Assembly: GCA_024234635.1 (NCBI GenBank)
Contig: JACKNX010000006.1
Coordinates: 165,185 to 229,184 of the forward strand
Reading direction: 5' to 3'
Source: Pseudomonadales bacterium
GTDB lineage: Bacteria > Pseudomonadota > Gammaproteobacteria > Pseudomonadales > Azotimanducaceae
Length of the DNA stretch: 64,000 nt
Shown here: positions 1 to 7,856 of the stretch, one piece after another
Layout of the letters: every line of letters starts with the position of its first letter
Numbering within the stretch: the first letter of the stretch is position 1
The notes under the pieces: generated by a model
Seen by the model: only the letters and a program-made list of their open reading frames with translations
The model's database searches: none
What the model was told of the DNA's origin: nothing
Position numbers and translations under genes: made by a program

Positions 1-353
1 AGACTGGCGAAGCCCACCCGCGCCACCAGTCCCCCGTGGGCGACGGGAGCGAGGCCAAGGCCGCCAATACCACCAACCAGGATCATCAGGAGATAGAGCT
101 GGCCAAGGCGTCGATGCAGGGCAGGTACGCGGGTTCGCAGGCGGGTGAGAAACTGCATCCCGCCCAGCAGCAGCGCCACCCCGGAACCCAGCACGTGCAT
201 CGAGGCGAAGACATACCGGGTCTCGAAACGGGCGTGAAATTCAGGTGACCCCGCGACGCCGGCCTGAAACAGGAACGCATAGACGCCGATCAGCGCGGAC
301 GTCAGCAGCACCAGGGTCAGGCCCAGGTTGCCCAGCAGCCGGCCGGCCGTCAT
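1..353 (-). CDS. DUF2306-like integral membrane protein, C-terminally truncated by window edge
   Basis: The reverse strand is open from an ATG at 353 to the left edge (117 codons, no stop). The product begins MTAGRLLGNLGLTL and shows at least three hydrophobic segments: residues about 7-30, 50-66 and 83-100. Short loops contain ARFETRYVF and RLRTRVPALHRRLGQLYL, the layout of the DUF2306 family of multi-pass membrane proteins of unknown function. The frame upstream is closed by the TGA that ends the enoyl-CoA hydratase, 37 bases away, and no other start codon lies between, so ATG 353 is the likely start. It is probably cotranscribed with the hydratase. The family assignment comes from the hydropathy pattern and the histidine/arginine loop only, so it is moderate. 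Confidence 0.6.
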   Translation of the reverse strand, partial: MTAGRLLGNLGLTLVLLTSALIGVYAFLFQAGVAGSPEFHARFETRYVFASMHVLGSGVALLLGGMQFLTRLRTRVPALHRRLGQLYLLMILVGGIGGLGLAPVAHGGLVARVGFAS

Positions 354-389
354 GCGTGTACCGCGCGCAGGACGAGAGGGCGCCTGTGC

Positions 390-1166
390 TCAGTTGCCCG
401 TGAATTTTGCATCGCGCTTCTGCAGGAACGCGGCCACGCCTTCCTGGAAATCGCTGGATGTGCCGGCGATGTCCTGTACCTGGGCTTCAAGGTCCAGCTG
501 CTGTTCGAACGAGTTCTGCCAGGTGGCCCAGTACAACCGGCGGATGAGCGCAATGGACTTCGGACCGTTGGCCAGGCGTGCCGCCATTTCCATTGCGCCC
601 TGCATCAGCGCCTGCGGATCCTCGTACAGTCGGTTGACCAGGCCCCACTCGTGCGCGGTTTCCGCGGGCAGGCGATCCGCCAGCAGGGAGAGTTCCATGG
701 CGCGCCCCCAGCCGGCCAGGCGGGGCAGCAGCCAGGTGGAGCCGCCGTCGGGTACGAGGCCGATGCGCGCGAAGGCCTGCAGGAAGAACGCGTTCTTCGA
801 GGCGCAGACGATGTCGCCCATCAGCGCGAAGCTCATGCCCACACCCGCTGCTGCGCCGTTGACGGCAGTGACGATGGGCATCGGCAGTTCACGCATGGCG
901 AGCAGGAGCGGGTTGTAGCCCATGCGCAGGCTGGAGCCCGCGCCGCTGTTGGCTTCCGCGGGCGCATCGTCCTGCAGGTTGGCGCCGGCGCAGAAACCGC
1001 GGCCTTCGCCGGTGAGCAGGAGCGCGCGGGCTTTGCTGTGTCGAACTTCAGCCACCGCGGTACGCAGATCGGCAAGCATCACCTTGCCGACGGCGTTCAT
1101 TACCTCCGGATGGTTGAATTTCAGAACAGCGACATTACCTTCGTAGCTCAGCGACATGCGGGCCAT
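390..1166 (-). CDS. Enoyl-CoA hydratase/isomerase family protein
   Basis: A 258-residue crotonase-fold protein, the usual length for the family. It shows the N-terminal beta strands (VAVLKFNHPEVMNAV), the first oxyanion-hole segment GRGFCAGANLQ at about 55-65, and the second, NGAAAGVGMSFAL, at about 103-115. The stretch IGLVPDGGSTWLLPRL follows, where catalytic acidic residues usually lie. The family acts on acyl-CoA thioesters, either hydrating enoyl-CoA or isomerising double bonds; the substrate cannot be read from the sequence. It stands head to head with the molybdenum hydroxylase operon and is followed by the DUF2306-like gene. A second, distinct paralog lies at 51.8 kb. The ATG at 1166 fits the start of the conserved domain. 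Confidence 0.88.
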   Translation of the reverse strand: MARMSLSYEGNVAVLKFNHPEVMNAVGKVMLADLRTAVAEVRHSKARALLLTGEGRGFCAGANLQDDAPAEANSGAGSSLRMGYNPLLLAMRELPMPIVTAVNGAAAGVGMSFALMGDIVCASKNAFFLQAFARIGLVPDGGSTWLLPRLAGWGRAMELSLLADRLPAETAHEWGLVNRLYEDPQALMQGAMEMAARLANGPKSIALIRRLYWATWQNSFEQQLDLEAQVQDIAGTSSDFQEGVAAFLQKRDAKFTGN

Positions 1167-1281
1167 GGGAGAGTCCTCGTGTGGTTCCTGGGGGGCAAAA
1201 CTGGTTATGATTCTGCCCGATCATCCCATTGGCATCCACGCAAGCCGCGTGGCATGGCAGCGACTAACCGGAGGAGAGAGC

Positions 1282-3543
1282 GTGGCTGAAGCGGTCGATT
1301 ACAAGTATGTGGGCAGCCGGCCGGTGCGCCCGGACGGTGCCGACAAGGTTACCGGACGTGCCCAGTACGGCGCAGACATCAACCTTCCCAACCAGATTTA
1401 CGGGCGCATTCTGCGCAGCACCGTAGCGCATGCGCGCATCAAATCCATCGACACCTCCGCGGCGGAGGCCATGGACGGTGTGTTTGCCGTCGTGACCGGA
1501 GCCGATTTCCCCGTGGGCGAACACGGCGAAATCGGCGGCGAGGGTGGTGGTGACGTGGCGGATGTCGCGCAGAACGTCATGGCGCGTGACAAGGTCTACT
1601 ACCACGGGCATGCCGTTGCCGCCGTGGCGGCGCGGTCCCAGAGCATCGCTGATGCCGCCCTTGCCGCCATCAAGGTCGAGTACGAGAAATTGCCGCTGGT
1701 GCTGAATGTGCTTGACGCCATGAAGGACGATTCACCGTTGCTCAACGCGCAGTGTTTCACGAAGGGGCTCGCCGAAAAGCCGACCAAGCCCAGCAACATC
1801 GCCAATGTGATGACCCTGGCGCGGGGCAACCTCGACGAAGGATTTGCCGCCGCCGACGTCATTCACGAAAGCGAGCACGTGGTGCCCATGTCGCACCAGG
1901 GCTATATCGAGCCCCACGCGTGCACCGCCACCGTCAATGAAGACGGGCGCGCCACGGTGTGGCTGTGCACGCAGGGCCATTTCGATACCCGCGCGCAGAC
2001 GGCCAAGATTCTGGGCAAGTCGCTGGCGGACCTGCGTTTCATCGCCACCGAGATCGGTGGTGGTTTCGGCGGCAAGACCGTGGTCTACCTCGAACCGGTT
2101 GCCGTGAAACTGGCCGAGAAGTCCGGTCGGCCGGTGAAGATGGCCATGACGCGGGAAGAAGTCTTCCGCGCCACCGGGCCGACCTCCGGTTCCGTAGCGC
2201 GCATCAAGGTCGGTGCGAAGAAGGACGGCACCATCACCGCCGCGCAGGCCTGGATCGCCATGGAAGCCGGCGCCTTCGCCGGTGCGCCCATCGGCCCGGG
2301 CGCCATGGCGATTTTTGCCCCGTACAAGCTCGAGCACTTCAAGGTGGAAACGTTCGACGTGCTGGTGAACAAGCCCAAGGTGGCGGCGTACCGGGCGCCG
2401 GGCGCGCCGCAGACGATGCATTGCATGGAGGTGGCACTGAATGAAATCGCCATCAAGCTGGGCATGGACCCGATCGACCTGCGTCTGAAGAACGCCGCTG
2501 AAGAAGGCACCCAGGCGCCGTATGGACCGAAGTTTCCGGTCATCGGCTTCAAGGAGTGTCTGGAAGCGGCGAAGAAGCACCCCAACTATACCCGGCCGGT
2601 TCCCGCAGGCGCCGGTCGCGGCGTCGCTGCGGGGTTCTGGTTCAATGTCGGCATGCAGTCCAGTGCCGAAGTCTATGTGAACGACGACGGCACGGTGAAC
2701 GTGGTGGAAGGCAGCCCCGATATCGGGGGCTCCCGGGCTTCGATGTGCATCATGGCAGCGGAAACGCTGGGCGTGCCCTACGATCGGGTGCGCGCCATGG
2801 TCGGCGACACGGATACCACCGGCTTCTGCAACGTCACCGGCGGCTCGCGCACCACGTTTGCGACCGGCATGGCGGTTATCCAGGCCTGTGAAGACATCAT
2901 TGCCCAGTGCAAGCAGCGGGCAGCTGCGACCTGGGGTATCGATGCCGACCAGGTGGACTGGAAGGATGGGCAGGTGGTGCCCAAGCCCGGCATCAATGCA
3001 GAGCTCAAGCCGCTGACGCTGGCGCAACTGGCCGCCAAGGCAGCACGCACCGGCGGTCCCATCGCCGGGCGCGCATCGCTGAACGCGCAGGGCGCCGGCC
3101 CCAGTTTTGCCGTCAACATTGCCGACCTGGCGGTGGACCGCGAGACCGGCAAGGTTGATGTGCTGGCCTTCACCTGCATCCAGGATGCGGGCACGGCCAT
3201 TCATCCGTCGTACGTGGAAGGCCAGTACCAGGGCGGCGCAGCGCAGGGGCTCGGCTGGGCGCTGAATGAGGAATACATCTTCAACAAGGACGGCATCATG
3301 GAAAATGCCGGTTTCCTCGACTACCGCGTGCCTGTCGCCTCCGACCTGCCGATGATTGATACCGTCATCATCGAGGTGCCCAATCCGAGTCACCCCTACG
3401 GTGTGCGTGGTGTGGGTGAGACCGGTATCGTCGCGCCGCTGGCGACCTGCACGAATGCGATGCGCGACGCTGTCGGATTCCTCATCCCCGACCTCCCCCT
3501 GTCGCCGCCGCGGGTGCTCGCCGCGATCGACGCGCACGGCTGA
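1282..3543 (+). CDS. Xanthine dehydrogenase family protein, molybdopterin-binding large subunit
   Basis: A 753-residue large subunit of the molybdenum hydroxylase family (xanthine dehydrogenase, aldehyde oxidase, aerobic CO dehydrogenase). The N-terminal a/b-hammerhead domain reads RPDGADKVTGRAQYGAD. Cofactor-binding motifs follow: EIGGGFGGKT near residue 257 and AYRAPGAPQTMH near 372. Near the C-terminus, VRGVGETG at about 708-715 carries the glutamate expected to be the catalytic base. The open frame extends upstream to 1156, but GTG 1282 is preferred: it has GGAGGAG just upstream and starts the conserved domain. No iron-sulfur or FAD subunit gene is adjacent in the window, which is unusual for this enzyme class. 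A MoaD/ThiS-like gene follows after 11 bases. Substrate unknown. Confidence 0.9.
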   Translation: MAEAVDYKYVGSRPVRPDGADKVTGRAQYGADINLPNQIYGRILRSTVAHARIKSIDTSAAEAMDGVFAVVTGADFPVGEHGEIGGEGGGDVADVAQNVMARDKVYYHGHAVAAVAARSQSIADAALAAIKVEYEKLPLVLNVLDAMKDDSPLLNAQCFTKGLAEKPTKPSNIANVMTLARGNLDEGFAAADVIHESEHVVPMSHQGYIEPHACTATVNEDGRATVWLCTQGHFDTRAQTAKILGKSLADLRFIATEIGGGFGGKTVVYLEPVAVKLAEKSGRPVKMAMTREEVFRATGPTSGSVARIKVGAKKDGTITAAQAWIAMEAGAFAGAPIGPGAMAIFAPYKLEHFKVETFDVLVNKPKVAAYRAPGAPQTMHCMEVALNEIAIKLGMDPIDLRLKNAAEEGTQAPYGPKFPVIGFKECLEAAKKHPNYTRPVPAGAGRGVAAGFWFNVGMQSSAEVYVNDDGTVNVVEGSPDIGGSRASMCIMAAETLGVPYDRVRAMVGDTDTTGFCNVTGGSRTTFATGMAVIQACEDIIAQCKQRAAATWGIDADQVDWKDGQVVPKPGINAELKPLTLAQLAAKAARTGGPIAGRASLNAQGAGPSFAVNIADLAVDRETGKVDVLAFTCIQDAGTAIHPSYVEGQYQGGAAQGLGWALNEEYIFNKDGIMENAGFLDYRVPVASDLPMIDTVIIEVPNPSHPYGVRGVGETGIVAPLATCTNAMRDAVGFLIPDLPLSPPRVLAAIDAHG

Positions 3544-3554
3544 TCCGGAGCCCT

Positions 3555-3797
3555 TTGGCGCGGGTTCACTTTCCCGACAATATCCTCCCGTACACCGGTG
3601 GTGTACGGGAGGCAGTTGTCGCTGCACGCAATGTGCGCGATCTGCTGCGCGAACTGGAAGCCCGCTATCCCGGATGTCACGAGACGCTTGATCGAGCATC
3701 GGTTGCCATAGACGGACAGATATATCAGGACGCCTTCCTCGAACCGCTGGGCACAAACAGCGACGTACATTTCCTGCCGCGTATCGAAGGCGGCTGA
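3555..3797 (+). CDS. MoaD/ThiS-family sulfur-carrier-like protein
   Basis: An 80-residue protein ending in Gly-Gly (PRIEGG), the C-terminus that MoaD/ThiS ubiquitin-fold carriers need for thiocarboxylation. Internal features fit MoaD: FPDNILPYTGG near the N-terminus and VRDLLRELEARYPG at about 27-40. Such proteins deliver sulfur for molybdopterin or thiamin synthesis, or to dedicated partners. Its place between a molybdenum hydroxylase subunit and a flavin oxidoreductase suggests a link with cofactor maturation for this operon, which is inference. The start is a TTG with GGAG 4-5 bases upstream; no ATG or GTG fits better. Codons 11-19 lie inside a perfect 13-bp inverted repeat, described separately. 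Confidence 0.75.
   Translation: MARVHFPDNILPYTGGVREAVVAARNVRDLLRELEARYPGCHETLDRASVAIDGQIYQDAFLEPLGTNSDVHFLPRIEGG
3584..3612 (+). promoter_or_regulatory. Perfect 13-bp hairpin inside the MoaD-like coding region
   Basis: CCTCCCGTACACC at 3584-3596 is followed by a 3-base loop and its exact reverse complement GGTGTACGGGAGG at 3600-3612. It would form a very stable RNA hairpin about 30 bases after the TTG start and 41 bases after the stop of the upstream gene. There is no T-tract, so it is not a standard terminator. It could affect mRNA processing or stability, or slow translation. The regulatory role is inferred from geometry alone. Confidence 0.45.
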
Positions 3798-3812
3798 CCA
3801 CGGAGTTCACCG

Positions 3813-4949
3813 ATGAAATCGCCGATTTGCGAAAAACTGGGTATCGAGTTTCCGCTGTTCGCGTTCAGCCACTGCCGGGACGTGGTGGCGGCGGTGAGTA
3901 AAGCCGGTGGCTTTGGTGTGCTTGGCGCTGTTGGCCACACACCCGAAACGCTGGAGATGGAACTGACCTGGATCGACGAGCACGTGGATGGAAAACCCTA
4001 TGGGGTTGATCTCATCGTGCCTACCAGCATGGATGACATAGCCGGCAGCCTTACGCCCGAGGAGATAGCGGCGCGTGTGCCGGAGGCCCACAAACGCTAT
4101 GTCGAGCAGATTCTGGCGGCGCACGGAATCCCCACCCACGATCTGTGGGACGGGCAGATTGCCGCCAATTTTGGTGACAACCTCCGTGCCAGCGGCGCGT
4201 CCGCCCAACTCGATACAGCTTTCAGGCACCCGATCAGACTGGTGGTGAACGCGCTGGGCGTACCACCGCCGTTCATGCTGGAAGGCGCGCGGCAGCGCGG
4301 CATCCTGGTCGGTGCGCTTGCAGGCGCCAGGCAGCATGCCATCAAACACGCGGAACTGGGCCTGGATGTGGTTATCGCGGCGGGTGGCGAAGCAGGAGGA
4401 CATTGCGGCGAAATTGCCACGATGGTCCTCGTGCCGGAAATTGTGCACGCCTTGAAGGATCATCCGGAGATTGCGGTGCTGGGTGCCGGTGGCATCGTCA
4501 CCGGTCGCCAGATGGCCGCCTGCATGGCGATGGGCGCCCAGGGGGTCTGGACGGGTTCCGTCTGGCTGACGACAACGGAAGCGGAGACCCATCCGGTGAT
4601 CAAGGAAAAGATGCTTACGGCTGGCTCCAACCAGACCGTGCGCTCCCGCAGCCGCACCGGTAAATACACCCGCCAGCTCCGTTCTCCCTGGACGGACGCA
4701 TGGCAGGCGCCCGACGCACCGGAACCGTTGCCCATGCCGATGCAGGGGCTGGTCAGCGGTCCGGCACTCAACAAGATCGACCGGCTGGCTCTGGCCGGCG
4801 ATGCGGGCGCCAAAGCATTGTCCACCTACTGGGTGGGGCAGGGCGTGGGTCTCATGAACGAGAGCGTTTCCGCCCGCACCGTAGTGTTCGACTTCATGCG
4901 CGATTTTGCGGAAGCCGCCGAACGCCTGGCCGGTTTTCTGGACGCCTGA
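3813..4949 (+). CDS. Nitronate monooxygenase-like (2-nitropropane dioxygenase family) FMN oxidoreductase
   Basis: A 378-residue TIM-barrel flavoprotein. Near the N-terminus, ICEKLGIEFPLFAF and VSKAGGFGVLGAVGHTPE match the start of nitronate monooxygenase-type enzymes. The phosphate- and flavin-binding part reads AAGGEAGGHCGEI at about 189-201, with the histidine that acts as catalytic base in the family, followed by VLGAGGIVTGRQMAACMAMGA. The family oxidises alkyl nitronates; many members are quinone reductases or dehydrogenases of unknown substrate. The long C-terminal extension (SRTGKYTRQLRSPW onward) is typical of the actinobacterial/proteobacterial subgroup. It starts 15 bases after the MoaD-like gene with GGAG upstream and closes this operon. 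Confidence 0.85.
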   Translation: MKSPICEKLGIEFPLFAFSHCRDVVAAVSKAGGFGVLGAVGHTPETLEMELTWIDEHVDGKPYGVDLIVPTSMDDIAGSLTPEEIAARVPEAHKRYVEQILAAHGIPTHDLWDGQIAANFGDNLRASGASAQLDTAFRHPIRLVVNALGVPPPFMLEGARQRGILVGALAGARQHAIKHAELGLDVVIAAGGEAGGHCGEIATMVLVPEIVHALKDHPEIAVLGAGGIVTGRQMAACMAMGAQGVWTGSVWLTTTEAETHPVIKEKMLTAGSNQTVRSRSRTGKYTRQLRSPWTDAWQAPDAPEPLPMPMQGLVSGPALNKIDRLALAGDAGAKALSTYWVGQGVGLMNESVSARTVVFDFMRDFAEAAERLAGFLDA

Positions 4950-4960
4950 GTCGCGACGCT

Positions 4961-4988
4961 GGCTCAACCCGGGCATCCAGGTTGAGCC
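4961..4988. terminator. Inverted repeat between convergent genes, possible bidirectional terminator
   Basis: GGCTCAACC at 4961-4969 and GGTTGAGCC at 4980-4988 form a perfect 9-bp stem with a 10-base loop, 12 bases after the flavoprotein stop and 27 bases before the end of the convergent NTF2-like gene. It lacks a clear T-tract, so terminator function is inferred from position and stem strength. Confidence 0.45.
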
Positions 4989-5015
4989 GGAATCGGTCAG
5001 CCAGTCGGTAGGCGG

Positions 5016-5501
5016 TTATCGGCGTACTTCACTGGCCGCCAGCGCATCGGCATCCTGCAGGCGCATCTTCAACGTACGGCTGGCGATGCGCCAGCCATCA
5101 GCGGTACGTTGGTACAGATCATGGTATTCACCAACACCGGCGAAGCCGGGTACCACGTGCGGATCGTCTCCCCTGGCAAAGACATACACCGTCACGTAGC
5201 TCTGTCCCTCCGCCGAGTCGGGGCCGGTCTGCCGAACACGCAGTGTGGTCACCTGGTGCAGGGTGCCACCACCCGTCGGTGAGATCAGCCGCTGGCGTAT
5301 GGCATCCCGCCCCCGGAAGGTTTCTCCGAACAACGTCAGCGTGCCGTCTTCGGTGAAAAGGTTGCCGTAGGCTTCGGCGTCCGGATGATCCCGGTACCAG
5401 GCGTAATCCATGATGAGCCGTTGGCATGCGGCTTCCACGTCGTCGGCATGACAAAAGGGGAGCGCGCTGATGCACAACGTGATGAGACCGAATCGAATCA
5501 T
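5016..5501 (-). CDS. Exported NTF2/SnoaL-like domain protein
   Basis: A 161-residue protein with a probable signal peptide (MIRFGLITLCISALPFCHA) followed by one NTF2-fold domain. Typical features are DYAWYRDHPDAEAYGNLFTEDGTLTLFGETFRGRDAI and the C-terminal GVGEYHDLYQRTADGWRIASRTL. The fold is used by small isomerases, dehydratases and binding proteins; many members with the DYAWYRD pattern are annotated only as nuclear transport factor 2 family proteins. An ATG further upstream extends the frame, but the stretch before 5501 lacks domain character and the signal peptide begins at 5501, so that start was chosen. It is divergent from the YceI gene, the two sharing a 141-bp control region. Confidence 0.75.
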   Translation of the reverse strand: MIRFGLITLCISALPFCHADDVEAACQRLIMDYAWYRDHPDAEAYGNLFTEDGTLTLFGETFRGRDAIRQRLISPTGGGTLHQVTTLRVRQTGPDSAEGQSYVTVYVFARGDDPHVVPGFAGVGEYHDLYQRTADGWRIASRTLKMRLQDADALAASEVRR

Positions 5502-5642
5502 GGTGCCTGCCGCGGATGTTCTGTGTCGCAGCGATGCTCGATCAGTTGCGATGGGCTTGCAAGTCCGCCGCGTGGTCGGCAGGCTTGCTGGGTCGATTTC
5601 GCCCGAGTGGGCTTCCCTGGTTACACCGGTCTGGAGAGAGCC

Positions 5643-6233
5643 ATGTGTCTTTACCGTATTGTTCTGCCTGTTCTGCTCTTTCTGCACGTCGGGGTTGCCA
5701 CGGCCGCGATCAACGTGCCTTCTGGCAGATACGACCTGGAAAAAACCCACGCCTACATCACCTTCAGCTATTCGCACCTGGGCTTTTCGCGACCGCATCT
5801 GTCATTCAACAAGTTTGAAGCCACACTGATTATGGACGCGGACGCGCCCGCGAAGAGTAGCCTGAGAGTCGTCGTCGATCCGAGCAGCATCGACAGTCGG
5901 GTTGACGAGTTCAATGATCGACTGCGTGGCGAGAACTTTTTCGATACGGCGAATTTCCCGGAGATCGTTTTTGAATCAACGGCCGTTGAAATGACGAGCG
6001 ATGCCACGGCCATCGTATCCGGCAATCTCACGATCAAGGGAGTTACCAGGGCGGTCACGCTGCAGGCAACATTGAACAAGGCCGATATGCATCCCATGGT
6101 CAAGATACCGGCCATGGGTTTTTCGGCTACCGGTAAAGTAATTCGATCCGAGTTTGGTCTGGGCGCCTATGTGCCGATGGTCGGCGATGAGGTCGAAATG
6201 TTCCTGGCAGTTGAATTTGTGAAGGTGCCCTGA
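5643..6233 (+). CDS. YceI-family periplasmic lipocalin-like protein
   Basis: A 196-residue protein with a signal peptide (MCLYRIVLPVLLFLHVGVATA) and a full YceI domain. Visible family marks are YDLEKTHAYITFSYSHLGFS, SSIDSRVDEFNDRLRGENFFDTANFP and VSGNLTIKGVTRAVTL. YceI proteins are periplasmic beta-barrels that bind isoprenoid or other polyprenyl-like ligands; the physiological role is usually unknown. The chosen ATG has GGAGAG upstream and begins the signal peptide; the frame is open further upstream, but that part overlaps the divergent NTF2-like gene. Likely monocistronic. Confidence 0.9.
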   Translation: MCLYRIVLPVLLFLHVGVATAAINVPSGRYDLEKTHAYITFSYSHLGFSRPHLSFNKFEATLIMDADAPAKSSLRVVVDPSSIDSRVDEFNDRLRGENFFDTANFPEIVFESTAVEMTSDATAIVSGNLTIKGVTRAVTLQATLNKADMHPMVKIPAMGFSATGKVIRSEFGLGAYVPMVGDEVEMFLAVEFVKVP

Positions 6234-6447
6234 CGCGGCTCTGATCATCGGAGATGCCGCCAACGGGCGAAGGGGCTGAAAGGACCAGGGCCTTTACATG
6301 GTCGCGACAAGTTCATCCATCGTACTTCGAGTGAATTGAGGCACGATTCCTGCACCAAACGTGCGACAAAGCAGCGCTTTTACGAGCGTATTGGTGTTTC
6401 CTTACGTTTCCGTTCAACTATGCCTGGCTACAGTAGGGAGTGGGCTG

Positions 6448-7524
6448 ATGAAGATCCTGATTGTCGGTAACCTCGGTTACATTGGACCCAGCGTGGTGAG
6501 TCAGCTTCGAGAATCCTATCCTGACGCGGAACTCCTCGGGTTTGACATCGGCTACTTCGCGCACTGTCTGAGCAATGCAAGTTATCTTCCGGAAACGCGA
6601 CTCAATGCTCAGCATTTTGGCGACATCAGGGCCTTCCCGGAGCGCCTTCTCGAAGGCGTGGATGCGTTGTTGAATCTTGCTGCCATTTCCAATGATCCCA
6701 TGGGAAATGAGTTCGAGGCCGTGACAATGGCGGTCAATCATGCTGCAGCCGTGAGGCTGGCAGAGGCGGCGAAGAAGGCAGGGGTGCGCAATTACGTCTA
6801 TGCGTCCAGCTGCTCGATCTATGGAGCGGGTGGTGACAGCGCTAAGACGGAAACCGACACAATGAATCCGCTAACCGCCTACGCGCGCTCGAAGGTGGCC
6901 GCGGAGAACGATCTGGCGAAGCTCGCGGATTCGACATTCATCGTTACCTGCCTGCGGTTCGCCACCGCATGCGGGTTCACGAACAGGCTGCGGCTGGATC
7001 TTGTTCTCAATGATTTCGTAGCAGGTGCCGTGGTCAATCGCCGGATCGACATTCTCAGTGACGGTTCGCCCTGGCGGCCGCTCATAAACACAAGGGACAT
7101 GGCGCGCGCGTTCGAGTGGGCGGCTGCACGGAAAGCCGACATCGGTGGTGCGTTTCTTGCGGTCAACACCGGATCGAGCGACTGGAACGTGCAGATTCGA
7201 GATCTCGCGGAAGCCGTGGCCCGTGTCATTCCCGGCGTCGATGTAAGCATCAACCGGGACGCCAGCCCGGACAAGCGATCCTATCGTGTCAATTTCGACC
7301 TGTTTCGCCGGCTCGCTCCGGATCATCAGCCTCAGTGGGGTCTCGAGCAGACGATTGGCGAGTTGCATCGTGGATTGACAGCGATGAATTTCGCCGACGC
7401 CAATTATCGGGAGTCGACCTTCATTCGACTGAAAGTGCTGGCGTCGTTGCGGGCAGGTGGCGAACTGGATTCGCGTTTGGAGTGGCATGTCCCCCGACGC
7501 GCACGCTTCGAAATGGCGAGCTGA
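6448..7524 (+). CDS. NAD(P)-dependent sugar-nucleotide epimerase/dehydratase (extended SDR)
   Basis: A 358-residue extended short-chain dehydrogenase. The N-terminal Rossmann motif is GNLGYIG at residues 7-13. Residues YASSCSIYG and the catalytic YARSK (Tyr, Lys) are in the expected order, with DTMNPLTAYARSK resembling UDP-glucose 4-epimerase-type enzymes. It probably modifies a nucleotide sugar for surface polysaccharide or glycan synthesis, but no glycosyltransferase is adjacent. ATG 6448 was chosen because the Rossmann strand MKILIVGNLG starts there; the frame continues upstream to 6361 without domain character. Confidence 0.88.
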   Translation: MKILIVGNLGYIGPSVVSQLRESYPDAELLGFDIGYFAHCLSNASYLPETRLNAQHFGDIRAFPERLLEGVDALLNLAAISNDPMGNEFEAVTMAVNHAAAVRLAEAAKKAGVRNYVYASSCSIYGAGGDSAKTETDTMNPLTAYARSKVAAENDLAKLADSTFIVTCLRFATACGFTNRLRLDLVLNDFVAGAVVNRRIDILSDGSPWRPLINTRDMARAFEWAAARKADIGGAFLAVNTGSSDWNVQIRDLAEAVARVIPGVDVSINRDASPDKRSYRVNFDLFRRLAPDHQPQWGLEQTIGELHRGLTAMNFADANYRESTFIRLKVLASLRAGGELDSRLEWHVPRRARFEMAS

Positions 7525-7856
7525 GTACGTTCGATCTTGCGCGGACGGGGCGGAGCAAGTCCGGCTTTCCGGTATCTGTAAGCGGATTGTATAAATCGCC
7601 CTGTTGACGAGGTGGCCAGGGGCTATTCGCGTGACTCACGCAAATTTCTTGCGGTAAACTTACTTGCAATCGTGTGTCTGCTCTGAAGTTAGGGCGAAGT
7701 GTGAGCGTTGTCCCACTTCGTGCCAGTACTACAAAACGGCCACATCTGTTCAGACACTTTTTCTTTATTTTCTCCAGCATTACAGATCGGCAATTGCCCG
7801 GCTGACGACCGACCAGGGTCGGGAATGGTCGCCAAGATTGAGGTCCCAGAGATTTC
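7525..7856. other. Intergenic control region before the SGNH esterase gene
   Basis: A 332-bp stretch, AT-richer than the surroundings, with no convincing coding frame. It contains an inverted repeat, CGAAGTG at 7695-7701 and CACTTCG at 7714-7720 (12-base loop), followed by a pyrimidine/AT-rich stretch near 7750-7790. It probably holds the promoter of the large exported protein; no clear -35/-10 pair could be assigned. Confidence 0.4.

Noticed and set aside
1732..3810. 692-codon minus-strand frame opposite the molybdenum hydroxylase
   Set aside because: His/Arg/Gly-rich composition without motifs; a high-GC shadow of the real plus-strand gene.
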